Shown here one piece after another: positions 45,621-57,400 of a DNA stretch of 64,000 nt. Numbering within the stretch: position 1 is the first letter of the stretch; the number at the start of each line of letters is the position of its first letter. The DNA lies in assembly GCA_024336345.1 (NCBI GenBank), contig JANFOG010000001.1, forward strand, positions 2,108,001 through 2,172,000, written 5' to 3'. The stretch comes from Mariannaea sp. PMI_226 (taxonomy: Eukaryota; Ascomycota; Sordariomycetes; Hypocreales; Nectriaceae). The notes under the pieces are model-generated. The model saw only the letters and a list, made by a program, of their open reading frames with translations. It was not told the DNA's origin and ran no database searches. A program made the position numbers and the translations under genes.

Positions 45621-47217
45621 TTCAAAGGATGTAGAGAGAAGGATGATTTAGAGTTGTGAGAAAAGGCTGCTTGAACAGATTATCGTGTGGGGATTAATGT
45701 ATTAGATAGTGTTGTATTATGAGAAGGGTTGAATGGTGAGTGATGATGATGAGATCTAAAAAGCTCCAACTTGAACAGACATGAGAAGCATCTTTATACT
45801 TGAAGTCGGCCGATGACGATGCAGGAATCAGCCGAGAGTCTTTCTCGTAAAAGCTTCAAAACGAGCATGCGAGCATGCATGTAACCTACCATGAGCAAGC
45901 TCCCGTGGCTGAATTGTCTCTCGCGCATCCATCCGTCCATCCATCCATAGGTACAGTACCTACACAGTAAACTACATGCCAACTTATTAATAGTGCATAC
46001 TCCACATGAATAACAAAAAGACCCAGGTCTAAGCCCATTCGTTTGTCCACCTACGCAACGTATTAACGGGCTTGGGTCGGGCAATTAACTTAGACTTCGG
46101 TTTAATCGTCTGTATTGTAGGGCGTTGGCCATAACAAGAAAAAACAATGCATTGTACATACTGCAAAGGGGAACAACAAGAGTCAAGTCTCCCAGACAGC
46201 CAAAGCTACCTTGCCTATCAGACATGACTTCATTCGCCGCCTCCTCACCCATGTGTGGGGTATGTTGTCCGTCGCCTCCCTCGTATTCCCCTCGTCAGCC
46301 ACCCCCGAGACCTTGCTACGGACGCCCCGCTCTCTCGGTGCGGCCGGCGGGAGTCCTGCTTTGTGCTCCGTTGCTAAGGTTACTTTTGTACCGTATGACG
46401 ACCTACCGACCGACCATCCGTTGAACGTTACTCCTTTGCTCGGCCAGAGACATGATGGAGCTTCCAGGCGTTGACGAGCCCGCGAGATGCTCTCTCCCTC
46501 TGGCTGACAGGGAGTAAATACCCTATATCTTGGCCACATCCCCGAAGATACCTTAGGTACAGCACCGTAAGTCATCGTAAGGTTAGATACCTAGTTGCCT
46601 AGATGCCTACTTAGGTAGGTGGTAGGTAGAAAGTCACATACATGATTACAACGGAATTTTGCTTTCAACCAAAATTATCGCCTACATAAGCTAAAGAGAG
46701 GAGGAATGAAGGATGATGACCACACCGCCAACTCACTTGAAGGAACGAACCGTGACTGTCTGAACTTTTGTTTGCTGCTTGGCTGAGCTCGTATTTGGTC
46801 TGTTTTGCTTCAGCATATTCCATTTACATTGCCTCATTTCCTGACCTTCCAAATGCTCGCATCTAGCTAGCCCCCATGATCTGCGTCAGGGTTCGTTAGT
46901 GGATTTTTTTTGACAGCTGATGAACCGAGACCCGGATGCTAACTGTCGACTTATCTTCAGTCGGCACTCGTCTCTTTTTTTTTCTTTTTTTTTTCTTTTT
47001 ACGCTATTCGGGCAGTGTTTTACTACGTGTAAGACAAGCAATTGGGGCGGGGAGCCAGCAACATCTTCTAAAGTACTACAGTAGCTCAGGTTTCAATCCA
47101 AGGCTGCTGTTCGGCGTTATGTAGAAGAACCCCCCCTCCCCCCACTAGCCGGTACTTTTTTCGTGCTTTTTTTATTTTTGGGGGGAGGGTTTTCGGGCGG
47201 ATGGGTCTGACTGGTTA

Positions 47218-47235
47218 ATTGATTGATCAATCAAT
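47218..47235. repeat. 18-bp perfect palindrome upstream of homoserine kinase
   Basis: ATTGATTGA followed directly by TCAATCAAT forms an 18-bp perfect palindrome about 400 bp before the homoserine kinase start. It could be a dimeric regulator site; nothing else supports that. Confidence 0.6.
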
Positions 47236-47636
47236 CAACTAACTGTTACTATGTAGGCTATCAGTAACAATTAGTGAGGTGTCTAATAATTTCCACGTAC
47301 GGAGTAACTACAGGAGCTCCTCACCACCTCACACGCAACCTGGAGGGGCAGAAAATATTTACCCCGCCAGGACAGGGCTTTGCTTTTTCGGAGCTCCGTC
47401 ATCGGTGCTGAACCACCAACCACCAACCAGTTAGTGACCCAACCAGAGGTTGCAGCAAAAGGCGCCCAGTCACACGCAAAACTTCTCGCTCCTAGGGAGG
47501 CTAAAAAAAATAAAGATAGAATAGACAAACTCATCTGGGTCAATTCATCGAAATCCCGCTCATTGGCTCCCCCTCCCTCCCGCTCCAATCCTGTGATATC
47601 TTGTCCGATTTGCTCCCTACTGTTTCAACCACAGTC

Positions 47637-48852
47637 ATGGAGTCCTTCGTTATCAAGACACCCTGCTCCAGCGCCAACATCGGCCCGGGCTTCGATGTCA
47701 TCGGCCTGGCTCTGTCCGTCTACCTCGAGTTGCACGTCACCATTGACCGCACCAAGACAAAATCCGACCACCCGCTGAACTGCAGAATCACCTACGAGGG
47801 TCAGGGTGAGGGTTCCGACGACATCAGCCTCGATCCCCAGTCCAACCTCATCACCCGTGTCGCTCTCTACGTCCTGCGATGCCACGACCAGCGTGGTTTC
47901 CCTGTCGAGACCCATGTGCATATCAAGAACCCAATTCCCCTGGGACGAGGCCTTGGTAGCTCTGGCGCTGCAGTTGTTGCCGGTGTGGTGCTCGGCAAGG
48001 AGGTCGGTGGTCTCAAGGACCTCGACATTGACCGGCTCTTCGACTATTGCCTCATGATTGGTACATGCAATTGATACTCCAATTCCGCCACTGCGCATCA
48101 TTACAGTGCTAACTACTTTCCCAGAGAGACATCCTGACAATGTCGGAGCTGCTCTGTACGGCGGTTTCGTTGGAACTTATCTCAAGCCCCTGACTCCCGA
48201 GGACGTTGCCAGAACCGAGATCCCTCTGAGTGAGGTCCTTCCCGCACCAGCTGGAGGCGAAGACACTGGTAAACGGCCCCCGGAGCCTCCTCACGGAATT
48301 GGTCACCATATCAAGTTCCCCTGGGCCAAGGAGATCAAGGCCGTAGCCATCATTCCCGACTTCCAGGTCCCAACGCACCGAGCCCGTGAGGTCCTTCCCG
48401 AGAAGTACCCCCGAGTTGATGTGGTAGGTTTTCCAAAGTTACAGAGACAGTACCAGCAACATGACCCAGAATCAGCTAACCAACCTTGATTTCATCCTTA
48501 GACATTCAACTTGCAGCGTATCGCTCTTCTGCCCGTTGCCCTTGGCCAGTCCCCTCCCGACCCCGAACTCATTCACCTTGCCATGCAGGACAAGATCCAC
48601 CAGCCCTACCGCCAGACCCTCATTCCCGGCCTCACTGAGATTGTCGAGTCCATGTCCCCCAAGACTGAGGCCGGCTTCCTTGGTGTCTGCCTGTCCGGTG
48701 CCGGCCCCACCATCCTGGCCCTCGCAACCCACAACTTTGAAGCCATTGCCAACAAGATCATCGCCAAGCTGAGGGAGCACAACGAGAACAAAAACCTTGA
48801 GTGCCAGTGGAAGGTTTTGGAACCTGCCGAGGGAACTCAGGTTATCCGATGA
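47637..48852 (+). CDS. THR1: Homoserine kinase
   Basis: Three exons (47637-48060, 48125-48423, 48502-48852; introns 64 and 78 nt) encode 357 residues, the normal length. GHMP-kinase features are clear: N-terminal KTPCSSANIGPGFDVIGLAL, ATP-binding PIPLGRGLGSSGAAVVAG at about 102-119, and the C-terminal GAGPTILAL motif. The exon 1/2 junction restores MIERHPDNVGAALYGG, a homoserine-binding hallmark. It phosphorylates L-homoserine at the first dedicated step towards threonine, in the cytosol. The start at 47637 is the first ATG that leads directly into the family's N-terminus. The gene is normally under general amino acid control; I did not find a clear TGACTCA element in the spacer. Confidence 0.96.
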
Positions 48853-49731
48853 GAATCTTGAGCCAGGACCTGTGTATGAGATGAGACTGGGATGAATCGG
48901 TGGGCGGATAGGTAAGCGAGCAAACCAGCTAACTTTCTCGGTTCTTCAGACAGAGCTGTTGCGATGTATGCCAGGGAAGAGGCGCACATGCCCGGCTTGG
49001 GAGTTTAACGGAGTTTGGCCGTTGTTAGAAACACTACATTACAACTGCATGGCCCAAAAATCATCTTACCGGCGAAAATGTCAAAGCAGGCTTTTTGAAT
49101 GTCAGTTGATAGATGTTGGGGAAATAAATGGGCAGAAAAACCTGCGCCTAGATTTAGACTTGGCGCTGGAAATGAATTCTCCTGGAAGCATGTTCAGTGG
49201 AATAAACACTTTCTAAAATGCTTACCGTTTTGTGCTAAACCTGCTGGGAAGTGCTGATGAAATATCTCTACTATATGTGAATTGCAAGTTACTGTGCACA
49301 ACACAATGGAAAAATGATGGCGACATCGGCCAACGTGTATACCAAACTGTCATTGGCAACCCCCGCAAGTGAATCCTCCAAAATAAACTGAGGCCTTTGC
49401 AGGCAATTGTTTTTAGCAATTTGCTAGCGGGGCGACACACTAAAAGGCGTCAGTCTGGGTCTCCCTCGTTTTGGGGGGAAGAGAAGGCGATCTTGACTAG
49501 CCACTCGGCAGAGATCGCTATAAGATAGCCCGAAGCCCCGAATCCCCAAAGCTCCCGACCCATTCATTGGGTAGACAACAGACTTGTTCTATGTAGGTCG
49601 GTTGGCAAGTTTTCGGTTTATATATGGGATCGGGTTTCCCCCCGTGACCCCTCATAATCTGTTGCAATGTTTCTAGTCTCCCATTGTTCAGCCTTCAAGT
49701 CAGAGTCAAGTTAAGTCACGGTCGGATCAAG
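48853..49731. other. Intergenic, promoter of the DapA-family gene
   Basis: No gene is supported. A TATATA element near 49619-49625 lies about 110 bp before the next start codon. Confidence 0.5.
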
Positions 49732-50787
49732 ATGGCCTCTCCTCCACCCGCCGGCATCTACGTGCCCGTTCCAACTTTCTTCGCCTCCAAGACGGCCTCC
49801 ACCTACAACCCCATCACTCCCCCACTTGATATTGAAGCCCAGGGCGCTCATGCCGTGTACCTCGCCAAGAGCGGTATCAAGGGTGTCGTCGTCTTGGGCA
49901 CCACAGGCGAGGCCGTATACCTGCATCCCCGCGACCGGCATGCGGTGCTGAGTGGGGTCCGCGCCGCTTTGGACAAAGAGGGCTTTAAGGACTATCCCAT
50001 CATCGCTGGCACGGCGACTAACAGCGTGGAGGAGACCGTGGAACAGCTGAGAGATGCTCAGCGGTCCGGAGCGCAGTGGGGGTTGTGCCTTGTGCCGGGA
50101 TACAACGCCGTGGTGACAACCCAAGAGGGTATCGTGAGGTGGTTCACAGCTGTTGCTGATCAGAGTCCTATACCTATCATGATGTGAGTTCTTCCTTTGT
50201 AACGCGGTAAATGGGTTTGCAAAGAAACTGTGATGCTAATGTTCTTTTTTAGCTACCACTACCCTGGCGTATCAAACAATGTCAAGGTCATCCCCTCGAC
50301 ATATGTTACACTTGCCCAACATCCCAACATTGTCGGCTGCAAACTCTCGCATGGAGACGTCTCGCATCACATTCAAATTGGCTCCAACCCTGCCATCGAC
50401 CACGATCATTTCCATGCCTTCACGGGTCTCGGTCAGCAGCTGCTCCCCGTCGTATCCGTGGGCTTCTCGGGAGCCATTGATGGTTCAGCGGGCTTCTTTC
50501 CGAAAACGCTTGTTCGCCTATACGACCTATCGTCCAAGAAGCAACTAAGCGAAGCTGAGCTGGCTGAACGGCAACAGCTGCAGTTCAAGGTCAGCTCAAT
50601 GGAGGAGATTGTGGTGCGTTACGGCACAGTAGGCATCAAGGAAGCTATCAGTCGGCTGAGAGGCTTTGGAGATATTGATGGCACGAGGTTGCCTCTGCTT
50701 GGAGGTATTCCTGGAGGAGAAACTGAGTGGGCGGTTTGGAAGCCTGTTCTCGATGCTGTTGAGGAGGTTGAAAAGTCCCTAGTTTAA
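49732..50787 (+). CDS. DapA/NAL-family aldolase (dihydrodipicolinate synthase-like)
   Basis: Two exons (49732-50183 and 50253-50787; 69-nt intron with GTGAGT donor) encode 328 residues. The substrate carboxylate motif GTTGE is at 56-60; Y154 in YHYPG and the Schiff-base lysine K181 in IVGCKLSHGD are in the right order and spacing for a class I aldolase TIM barrel. Fungi do not make lysine through DapA, so this is one of the catabolic relatives, such as 4-hydroxy-2-oxoglutarate aldolase or a 2-keto-3-deoxy-sugar-acid aldolase. No sugar-acid dehydratase or dehydrogenase neighbours it, so the substrate cannot be read from context. A TATA element lies close upstream. Confidence 0.9.
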
Positions 50788-51120
50788 GTACAATCATGAG
50801 CTTGGAAAGAACCTATAACTTTTATTGAACGTCATGAATCAACACAACAATGAGCACATGTCGGGCAATCCAAGCTTGACCAAACATCCCCCAAATTCAA
50901 GCCGCATTACCATAGTGTAAGATTATTCGGAAATGAAAAGGGATACTGCCAGCATTGTCTTGGTAACGAGGCTGATGACCTGACGTGTTTGAAGACTTAC
51001 ACGTCTCAGGTCTAGGGTAGGCTCGACTTGACGGATATAGTGAAGCCCTGGTTATCGGGGGGTCTGCCAGTTCCCCACCTCTATATAACTCAATAAGATT
51101 TTTGGGTTTCAACAATCATC
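50788..51120. other. Intergenic between DapA-family gene and tRNA-Ala
   Basis: About 330 bp with no supported gene; it contains the aldolase 3' UTR and the upstream region of the tRNA. Confidence 0.5.
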
Positions 51121-51209
51121 GGGCGAATGGTTTAGTGGTATAATACTCCCTTAGCATGTTTCGTCTGAATATCTGGGAGTGGTCCAGGGTTCGATTCCCT
51201 GTTCGTCCA
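51121..51209 (+). tRNA. tRNA-Ala(AGC) with a 17-nt intron
   Basis: The cloverleaf has acceptor GGGCGAA with TTCGTCC, including the G3-U70 wobble pair that is the main identity element of alanine tRNAs. The anticodon stem CTCCC/GGGAG encloses loop TTAGCA-T with anticodon AGC, interrupted at the canonical 37/38 site by 17 bases (51157-51173). The T arm is CCAGG/CCTGG-like with TTCGATT. The discriminator is A. A T-rich stretch from 51237 can terminate Pol III. Confidence 0.93.
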
Positions 51210-52501
51210 TTGAAGGTGGTTAAATTCCACCAGAATCTTTTCTTTTTGTCTTTTCCCTCTAATTATCGAAGTAACATCTCTCTTTTTCTTCTTCATATTT
51301 TTTTTTTACCAGGTACATCCACATTCCTCAACTGATGAATGGTTTCTTAATTCCATGGGCTCTTCCAGCACTCAAACTGTTTAATAAAAGCTGGCTAGCA
51401 ACTCTTGGAGGTAAACTACTCCAACTCTACAATATTATTTTATTGAGCTCTTGGCACATATTCTCTCAACGCAATGACGTCTCTTGTGGTCCAGTACATG
51501 ACGTTTGCACAACTCCTAGCCTAGAGTAATGAATGCAAGGCTCTGCCCATAGAGACATCAACTTTTTGAGGGCGAAGAAGTTTTTATATATGGGAAGAAC
51601 TATCCTATAATTTAGTTTCGCAAACCACCCTTCGATGACGCCTATTGAATACTTTATTGCCTCTCTATAGTACAATCTTCATAGCAACATCATCTTTTAT
51701 AAGATGTTTGTATTGGAGATGCGAAAGATATACTATTCTTAATGAATTATATAGATATCCATTCCCAGTAATATAATCTGCGCCACCTTTAATATAAATA
51801 TCACAAAGATATATAGTAATCATCTAGGTACTCAACATAAGGCAAGTTGTTTGTTGATGATATAAAGCATCGCCTGACATTTGGTACTGCAGCTAATTAA
51901 GGTGCCTTACGTTCCTAGGCAACTGGCAAGCTCATGAGTACCTTTTTTCTTCAATTCACCCTCATAATAGCAACGGCATTTTTGACTTCAACCAAGCTCA
52001 GAAACAAAAACTCCGTTTGACATTAATAATATGTACTCCGGCGTTTCCGTCCACCGAGGCCCCAACAATTTTAAGGTACACCAATGGTGTATCGAGGCGA
52101 AACAAGAGACCCTCCCCGATAAGGCTGGGCCGAGGCACGATAACGATTCACTCAAACAAGGGACATTTTCTTCGTTGAGCACAAAGTACCCCTTGCGATG
52201 ACACTTGCCCCTTTGGCTCCTCTCCTTTGTCAACTTCGTCATCTAAGTAAATATCCTACCCACTTAGAGCCTCGGGCAGCGCCCCTAGGCCATTTACTAT
52301 CTTTTTCTTTTTTTCCTTTTTTTTTTCTGTGGTTTGGAAATAGACATCTTCGTGTAAGCTATTAAGCTTATCATATCTTCCTGTACCTCTACCTCCTTTC
52401 TCCTCGATTCTCTCACATACACGTAATCGCAGCCGTTCCTATCTGAAGTTTCGCAAGCAACAACCGACAAGCGCATCGCATACGCGCAACAAGCCATTAG
52501 C
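51210..52501. other. Intergenic, AT-rich, promoter of the thioesterase-like gene
   Basis: About 1.3 kb with no supported gene. The part 51560-51850 is markedly AT-rich, with many ATATA runs. A T-rich then C-rich leader (52302-52330 and 52380-52440) precedes the next start codon. Confidence 0.5.
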
Positions 52502-53580
52502 ATGGCGTCTTCGCTGGGGAAATTTGGCCTTTTGGCGGGCATCATCCCCATCACCGTCGCATCTGCGGGATATGCATCTCGGCGCGTTGACTGGGTGGAC
52601 GTTGTCAAGAACTTCCTCACAGGCCCGGGCCGGACTTCACGTATCCTGTTGCTCCTGTTTGTGATTTTCAACTGGAAGAACATGCCATTCGCATGGACCG
52701 TACGTACCCAATTCAATAGCATCATACCTATCACGTTCGACAACTAACCTTGCATCAGTATCGTGTCTGGTCTTCAATGCTCTACCATATGTGGCTTCGC
52801 AAGTCCCCACTGCTAGGCCCCAAGGTTCTCTTCAAGCCCATGATTACCCCTTCGCATGCGCCCCTGCTCGAGATCGACTATAACTTGCACAAGTCCAATT
52901 CGACTTATTTCGCCGACCTCGATGTTGCCAGAACCAACCTCGTTTCATTCCTCGTGCGCGCCTCCACAGCCGCTCTTGCGCGAAACGCCGAGACCAAGAT
53001 CATTCTGGACCCCAAGACGGGCAAACCCATCAAGGGCGCCATCGGCGTCATGCTAGGCGCTGTCGAATGCAGCTTCAAGAAGGAGATCCCTGCCTACCGT
53101 GGCTTTGAAATGTGGAGTCGCGTGCTCTCATGGGATCGAAAGTGGCTTTACATCGTCACCCATTACGTCCCCAAGGGCACTGCGAAGCCGACCGAGTGGC
53201 TTGATCCACGATGCGGCAAGATGCGCAAGCGTGGACCTCAGGATCCAGCTGGCGGATGGGAGAAAAAGATTTATGCTACTGCCATCAGCAAGTACGTTTT
53301 CAAGATTGGCCGGTTTACAGTTCATCCTGCCCACGTTCTTGGTGGCGCATCCGGGCTGCTACCGGAGCGTCCTGGTGGTTGGATGAGTGGGGAAGCGCAG
53401 CTAGGTGACCTTTCTGTTGATCTGTCTGATGTTGATCTGTCTGTCGAGGGTGAGTGGGATTGGCGTCGAGTTGAAGCGCAGCGACGCAAGGGCATGGAGC
53501 TGGCCAGCAAGTTCCACAGCCTAGAAGAGCTACATGATGTCTTCGATGGTGGCAACCACGGTGCAATCGCAAGATATTGA
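52502..53580 (+). CDS. THEM6-like thioesterase-fold membrane protein
   Basis: Two exons (52502-52699 and 52759-53580; 59-nt intron with GTACGT donor and CTAAC branch) encode 339 residues. Two hydrophobic segments lie at the N-terminus (FGLLAGIIPITVASAGYAS and RILLLLFVIFNW). The middle region around DYNLHKSNSTYFADLDVART is typical of the THEM6/Al1-type 4HBT_2 thioesterase superfamily, whose hot-dog fold starts with a D-N-H-x-N-xxYF motif. The segment MWSRVLSWDRKWLYIVTHYV continues this fold. An Asp/Ser-rich insert (LSVDLSDVDLSVEGEWDW) precedes the C-terminus. Members probably act on acyl thioesters at ER-type membranes; activity is unproven. Confidence 0.82.
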
Positions 53581-53991
53581 TCTTGAGCAACTAGACAAGC
53601 AATAATAGAGCCGAAACCAGTGTCGAACGAAAGGTTGGAGAGATTGGCGCAAAATAGACCAAGATAATAGGTCCAGGAAACACTGGAAGACAGGACGGAA
53701 AGCAGGAAACATTGGGTAACCTGACAAAAGGGGCCTACCCTTTGCGCTGCTAGACTTTGTATTAACAGCATTATAGATGCGCTTATGACTGTGATAGATT
53801 TGTTTAATTATTGAATATCATACAACGTTATCCGATTACACCATAACAAGGACGCCTTCCTTTCCAAGGAAATATACCGGCCCAGCAACCCAAAGAACTC
53901 CAGATATAGTTACACTGATCTCCGTTTTTTTCTTTTTCTCGGACCGCTTGCACAAGAATCCACATTCGACTACTCATCTTGACCGATCGAA
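53581..53991. other. Convergent 3' region, thioesterase-like / CFEM gene
   Basis: About 410 bp between convergent stop codons, without a supported gene. Confidence 0.5.
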
Positions 53992-54485
53992 TTATAGTAC
54001 TGCGACAACAGCAGCCATCGCAGCGGCAGCCCCAGTCCAGGCTATGTTCTTAGGTAAACTGTTGGCTGCACCAGTCGGCATTGGACTGGGCGTTGTGGTT
54101 GAGGAGGAGGAGGAGGTGAGGTTGGCAATCTGATTAGAGCAAATCTTTCCGACAAAAAGCGCCATATCTAAGTTGAGGTGTCAGGAATTGAGGGATCAAA
54201 TAACAGAGAGAGTGGAACAAACGAACCAGAAATTTCTTGAAGATCGCAACCGGCTTTTACGAGACACGGCGATGTCGATTTGATGATGCTTTCCAAGTGG
54301 TTGCATTGACAATCAGTATCAATGACCGAGCAGCCCACACCCTTGGCACCGACAGCGAGGCATTTGACCGCGCATTTAGGGAGTTCACTTTGAACGTCGG
54401 ATGTGTCAGCGACGACTGCAGTGGCGAGCAGGGTGGCCGTGGCGAAGAGGACGAGGCGGCAACGGAGAGAAGAGTTGAGTGTCAT
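53992..54485 (-). CDS. CFEM-domain GPI-anchored surface protein
   Basis: Two exons (54485-54227 and 54167-53992; 59-nt intron with a GTTCGT donor) encode 144 residues. A signal peptide (LVLFATATLLATAVVA) is followed by a CFEM domain with all eight cysteines (LPKCAVKC, VGC, TDCQC, SPC, AGC and ICS); the last cysteine and the DMALFVGKICSNQIANL block come from exon 2, which confirms the splice. A Ser/Thr/Pro-rich linker and a hydrophobic C-terminus (WTGAAAAMAAVVAV) preceded by small residues indicate a GPI-anchor signal. CFEM proteins sit in the wall or membrane; some bind haem, others act in host interaction. The aspartate preceding the third cysteine of haem-binding members is not obvious. Confidence 0.92.
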
Positions 54486-57400
54486 TGTGAACAACTAGTA
54501 TGGGTATTTCGAAGTATGTATATGTGGTTACTGCTGATGGATGATCTTTTCGATATGATATTGTCGAAGAATATTGCCAGGGTCAACGGTAATCCTCGGT
54601 CTGACACGTAAGGTTGGCTAGGAGGCGTTGAGATAGAAGTACTGTCGAGAGCCTCCAGGTGCAATACCATCGGTCAAGAGGCCAGCCCGAGGATACAGGG
54701 AGCGAGCGAAGCTTGTGAAAGAGAGAGAAGGGGGGGAACAGGATGAGTCTCGACAATTGACAGCTTCTTGTGTATTAGACGGCTGGTAGAAACTCGACAT
54801 GCCTTACCTGGACTACCAGAACCCGGTTGCTCCCACCCACACACCCACACACCTATTTACTCACTCACCCATACACCCGCACGCCTTCAGGACATTTCCC
54901 TCACATGACAAAGTGACTACTCACTATTTACGAGGGACAATCCTCCGTAGCTGCTGGATTGCAAAGCATGCGTCCTCACCAGCCTATGAAGAACTCGACA
55001 CGGTCCAGGTCCAAGAAAGCCACGGCACAGCAAGAAAGTCCAAGTGCCATGCCACCAACCAAGCGTTTCTCCTCAAAAGTGATAACAACACTGTCGACCA
55101 TTATTCCATGCGCCGCCAAGCACATTGCCACCGTCTAAGAGTGATAATTATCCACCAAAATGACGTATCATAGCAGAGAATGGGAAATAGGAGCCTAGGA
55201 AACCACTGTTAGTCTGTCAGCAGAACACTGACCATTCGAGGTTGACTACCCAGTCCCCTCAGGTCTGCGTCGCCTCTCAACTGGTTCCTCGCATGTCCCT
55301 ATCCCAAAGGAGCAAGCCTGCGCCGGATTAGGGCACGCGTAAGCCCATCAAGTGCAATACTAGGTACTAGTATGCCTGAGTCACTCAGTATTGGTCAAAA
55401 TCCCCTCCCGGATTCACATATCCAAAGGCGCGCGAGGACTCATTCCTCAGGATCCAATTCGCAGACGAGAAAGGTGTGGCGTCGAACCGGGGCTGTCAGA
55501 CCGTTCCTGACTGGGGGCAAAAAAAAATAAAGGCTTTCTTGGGGCCAGGGGGTCAAGCCTATGGGGCTTCTGGGGTGCCTGGCAGCGTGATTAAACCTGG
55601 GTCGCGGGGATAGTCGGGGTCAACCTGTAAGAAGACGGCACAGGCGCTGGGGGCTAGCAGAGGAACGAGGCACAGGGCTGCTTGGGGTTCCTGGTTGGCT
55701 ACGGTATTGTTGTTGAGCGTTGCTTTTTTGTGAAGGAATGGCTGGATCATTGGTGTTGAAGAGATTGGGACAGGTAAAGTTAGCACTTTATTTTCAGACT
55801 ATCACTTCGTACCAATGGACCTATGCATGGACATGGTGTGCAACTCAACCACAGGAGCAATGTTGATGTTTTTCGTATCAATATCTACTCCATATACGAT
55901 TTGACAGCTTGGCCTGCTCCCTCCCCCATTATTCCCTGATCAGGTCTTGGATGTCCCATTCTGTCCCGGCCTTCTCGAACTACCCAGTTCAAAAAGAGAA
56001 GAATATGGACAAAATGGGTGACACGCATCTCTCTCCTTCACCCGCCATGTCTCCTCCTCCCCCAACCAGAGAAACTCCTCTGACATGGATAAGATCCTTC
56101 CCTTCCTCCATCCTTTTCTTCCCCTGTTACGGAGCGTGCCCTGTTATCGGATCATATCCTCTCTTGGCATTTTTTACGCCGCTACGAAACACTTCCCAAA
56201 TCGCCAGAAGGGCATCGTCCAATCATTGATGTCAGCCTTACACCCACCCTGTCGCCTCCAGGGAAAACACAATGCAACCCTGGGGCGATTCCCCGGGTTT
56301 TTGATCGTGGGCCCGTACCAACAGCAGAGACGACCGTCCTACTTTGCCTACATAGTAGAGAGTGCAGCAGAGGGGTCCCGGGTTGGGTGAGAATCGTCGA
56401 GGGATCTGTGCGTTCGACGTCGACAATGTTACCTTTCTCGGCGCAAGATTTCCGAAGCCCTCACAACCAGCCATCATTTGTCCAAGACCTCGAAGACAGT
56501 ACTCTTGCCACTCAAGGACTGTGCCTTGGCCTGGAGCAATTTATTTACATCTGATAGCCAATGGCCCAGAATCTTCAGGCCGGTCACGCTGTTGATTCCA
56601 CTTCCTGCATGTCTCGATAAACTACCATCATAAACCTTCACATCGATGTCTGCACATGCTGTAGAAACTTAGTGTTTGTCGACTTCTGCTCGCCTGATAC
56701 AAGGGGTCGTTCCCTGCCCAACCTGAATCGTGCGTTCTACTAGAATACTTTCCATCGAGTTCTACAGCAACAACGGGCTGTCGATGCAACGCTACCATGC
56801 GGTTGAGCTCCGCTTCCCCGGCCTGCTCCCGCGTCCCGAGGCGTTTTGGGCGCGGCCGACTTCGCACTAGTGACTCGTTCCTGAACATGGCGGTTGCTGC
56901 TGATACTTCCCAAAAGCAGACCCTAACCTTGAGACCCGGTCATTTCTCGGCGGAGTCTGCTTCAGTAGTTACCAAGATTTGGGTTGCAGATTGCCTGCTC
57001 TGCGGGGATGAGAATTCCCATTCAGGGACGGGTGACTTGCAATCAGTCTGGACAACGGCAGGTCTAGGGTAGGCCTCAACTTGTCGAACATGCTGCACGC
57101 GAGGTAAGAGGAACCACAAGATGCAGCCTGAACATCTCAATTGATTGATGATGGGAAACGAGACGAAGGCCTATGCTAGGGGAGAGGAGGGGCTTATGTC
57201 CCTTCATCATCAGTTTGCTCAGAATTGTCAACCCCAGAAAATCTCGCCGGAAAGACATGGGGATCTTACTCTTTATCGAACACCATGCGTTCACCAAGTA
57301 CCTAGCCCAACGCAGGGTATTCTGTGGTTACAGAGTATAAAAACGTTTACATACAGTAACCAAGCGGACTTCCACCCTTGGCCCATTCAGCAGTGAACTT

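Larger units (their letters stand above)
45583..47636. other. Divergent promoter region, cerato-platanin / homoserine kinase
   Basis: About 2 kb without a supported gene. It contains a CATC/CCGT microsatellite at 45926-45949, several TAGGTAC-type motifs at 45949-45966 and 46553-46625, T-tracts at 46976-47000, a C-run and G-run pair at about 47130-47190, and an 18-bp perfect palindrome at 47218-47235. An open frame over 46183-46575 has no domain and overlaps others on the opposite strand. Confidence 0.5.

Noticed and set aside
51007..57083. A 16-base identical string (CAGGTCTAGGGTAGGC) at 51007 and 57059 with weaker similarity beyond
   Set aside because: A single 16-base repeat is expected about once by chance in a window of this size, and the flanks diverge, so no element can be claimed.
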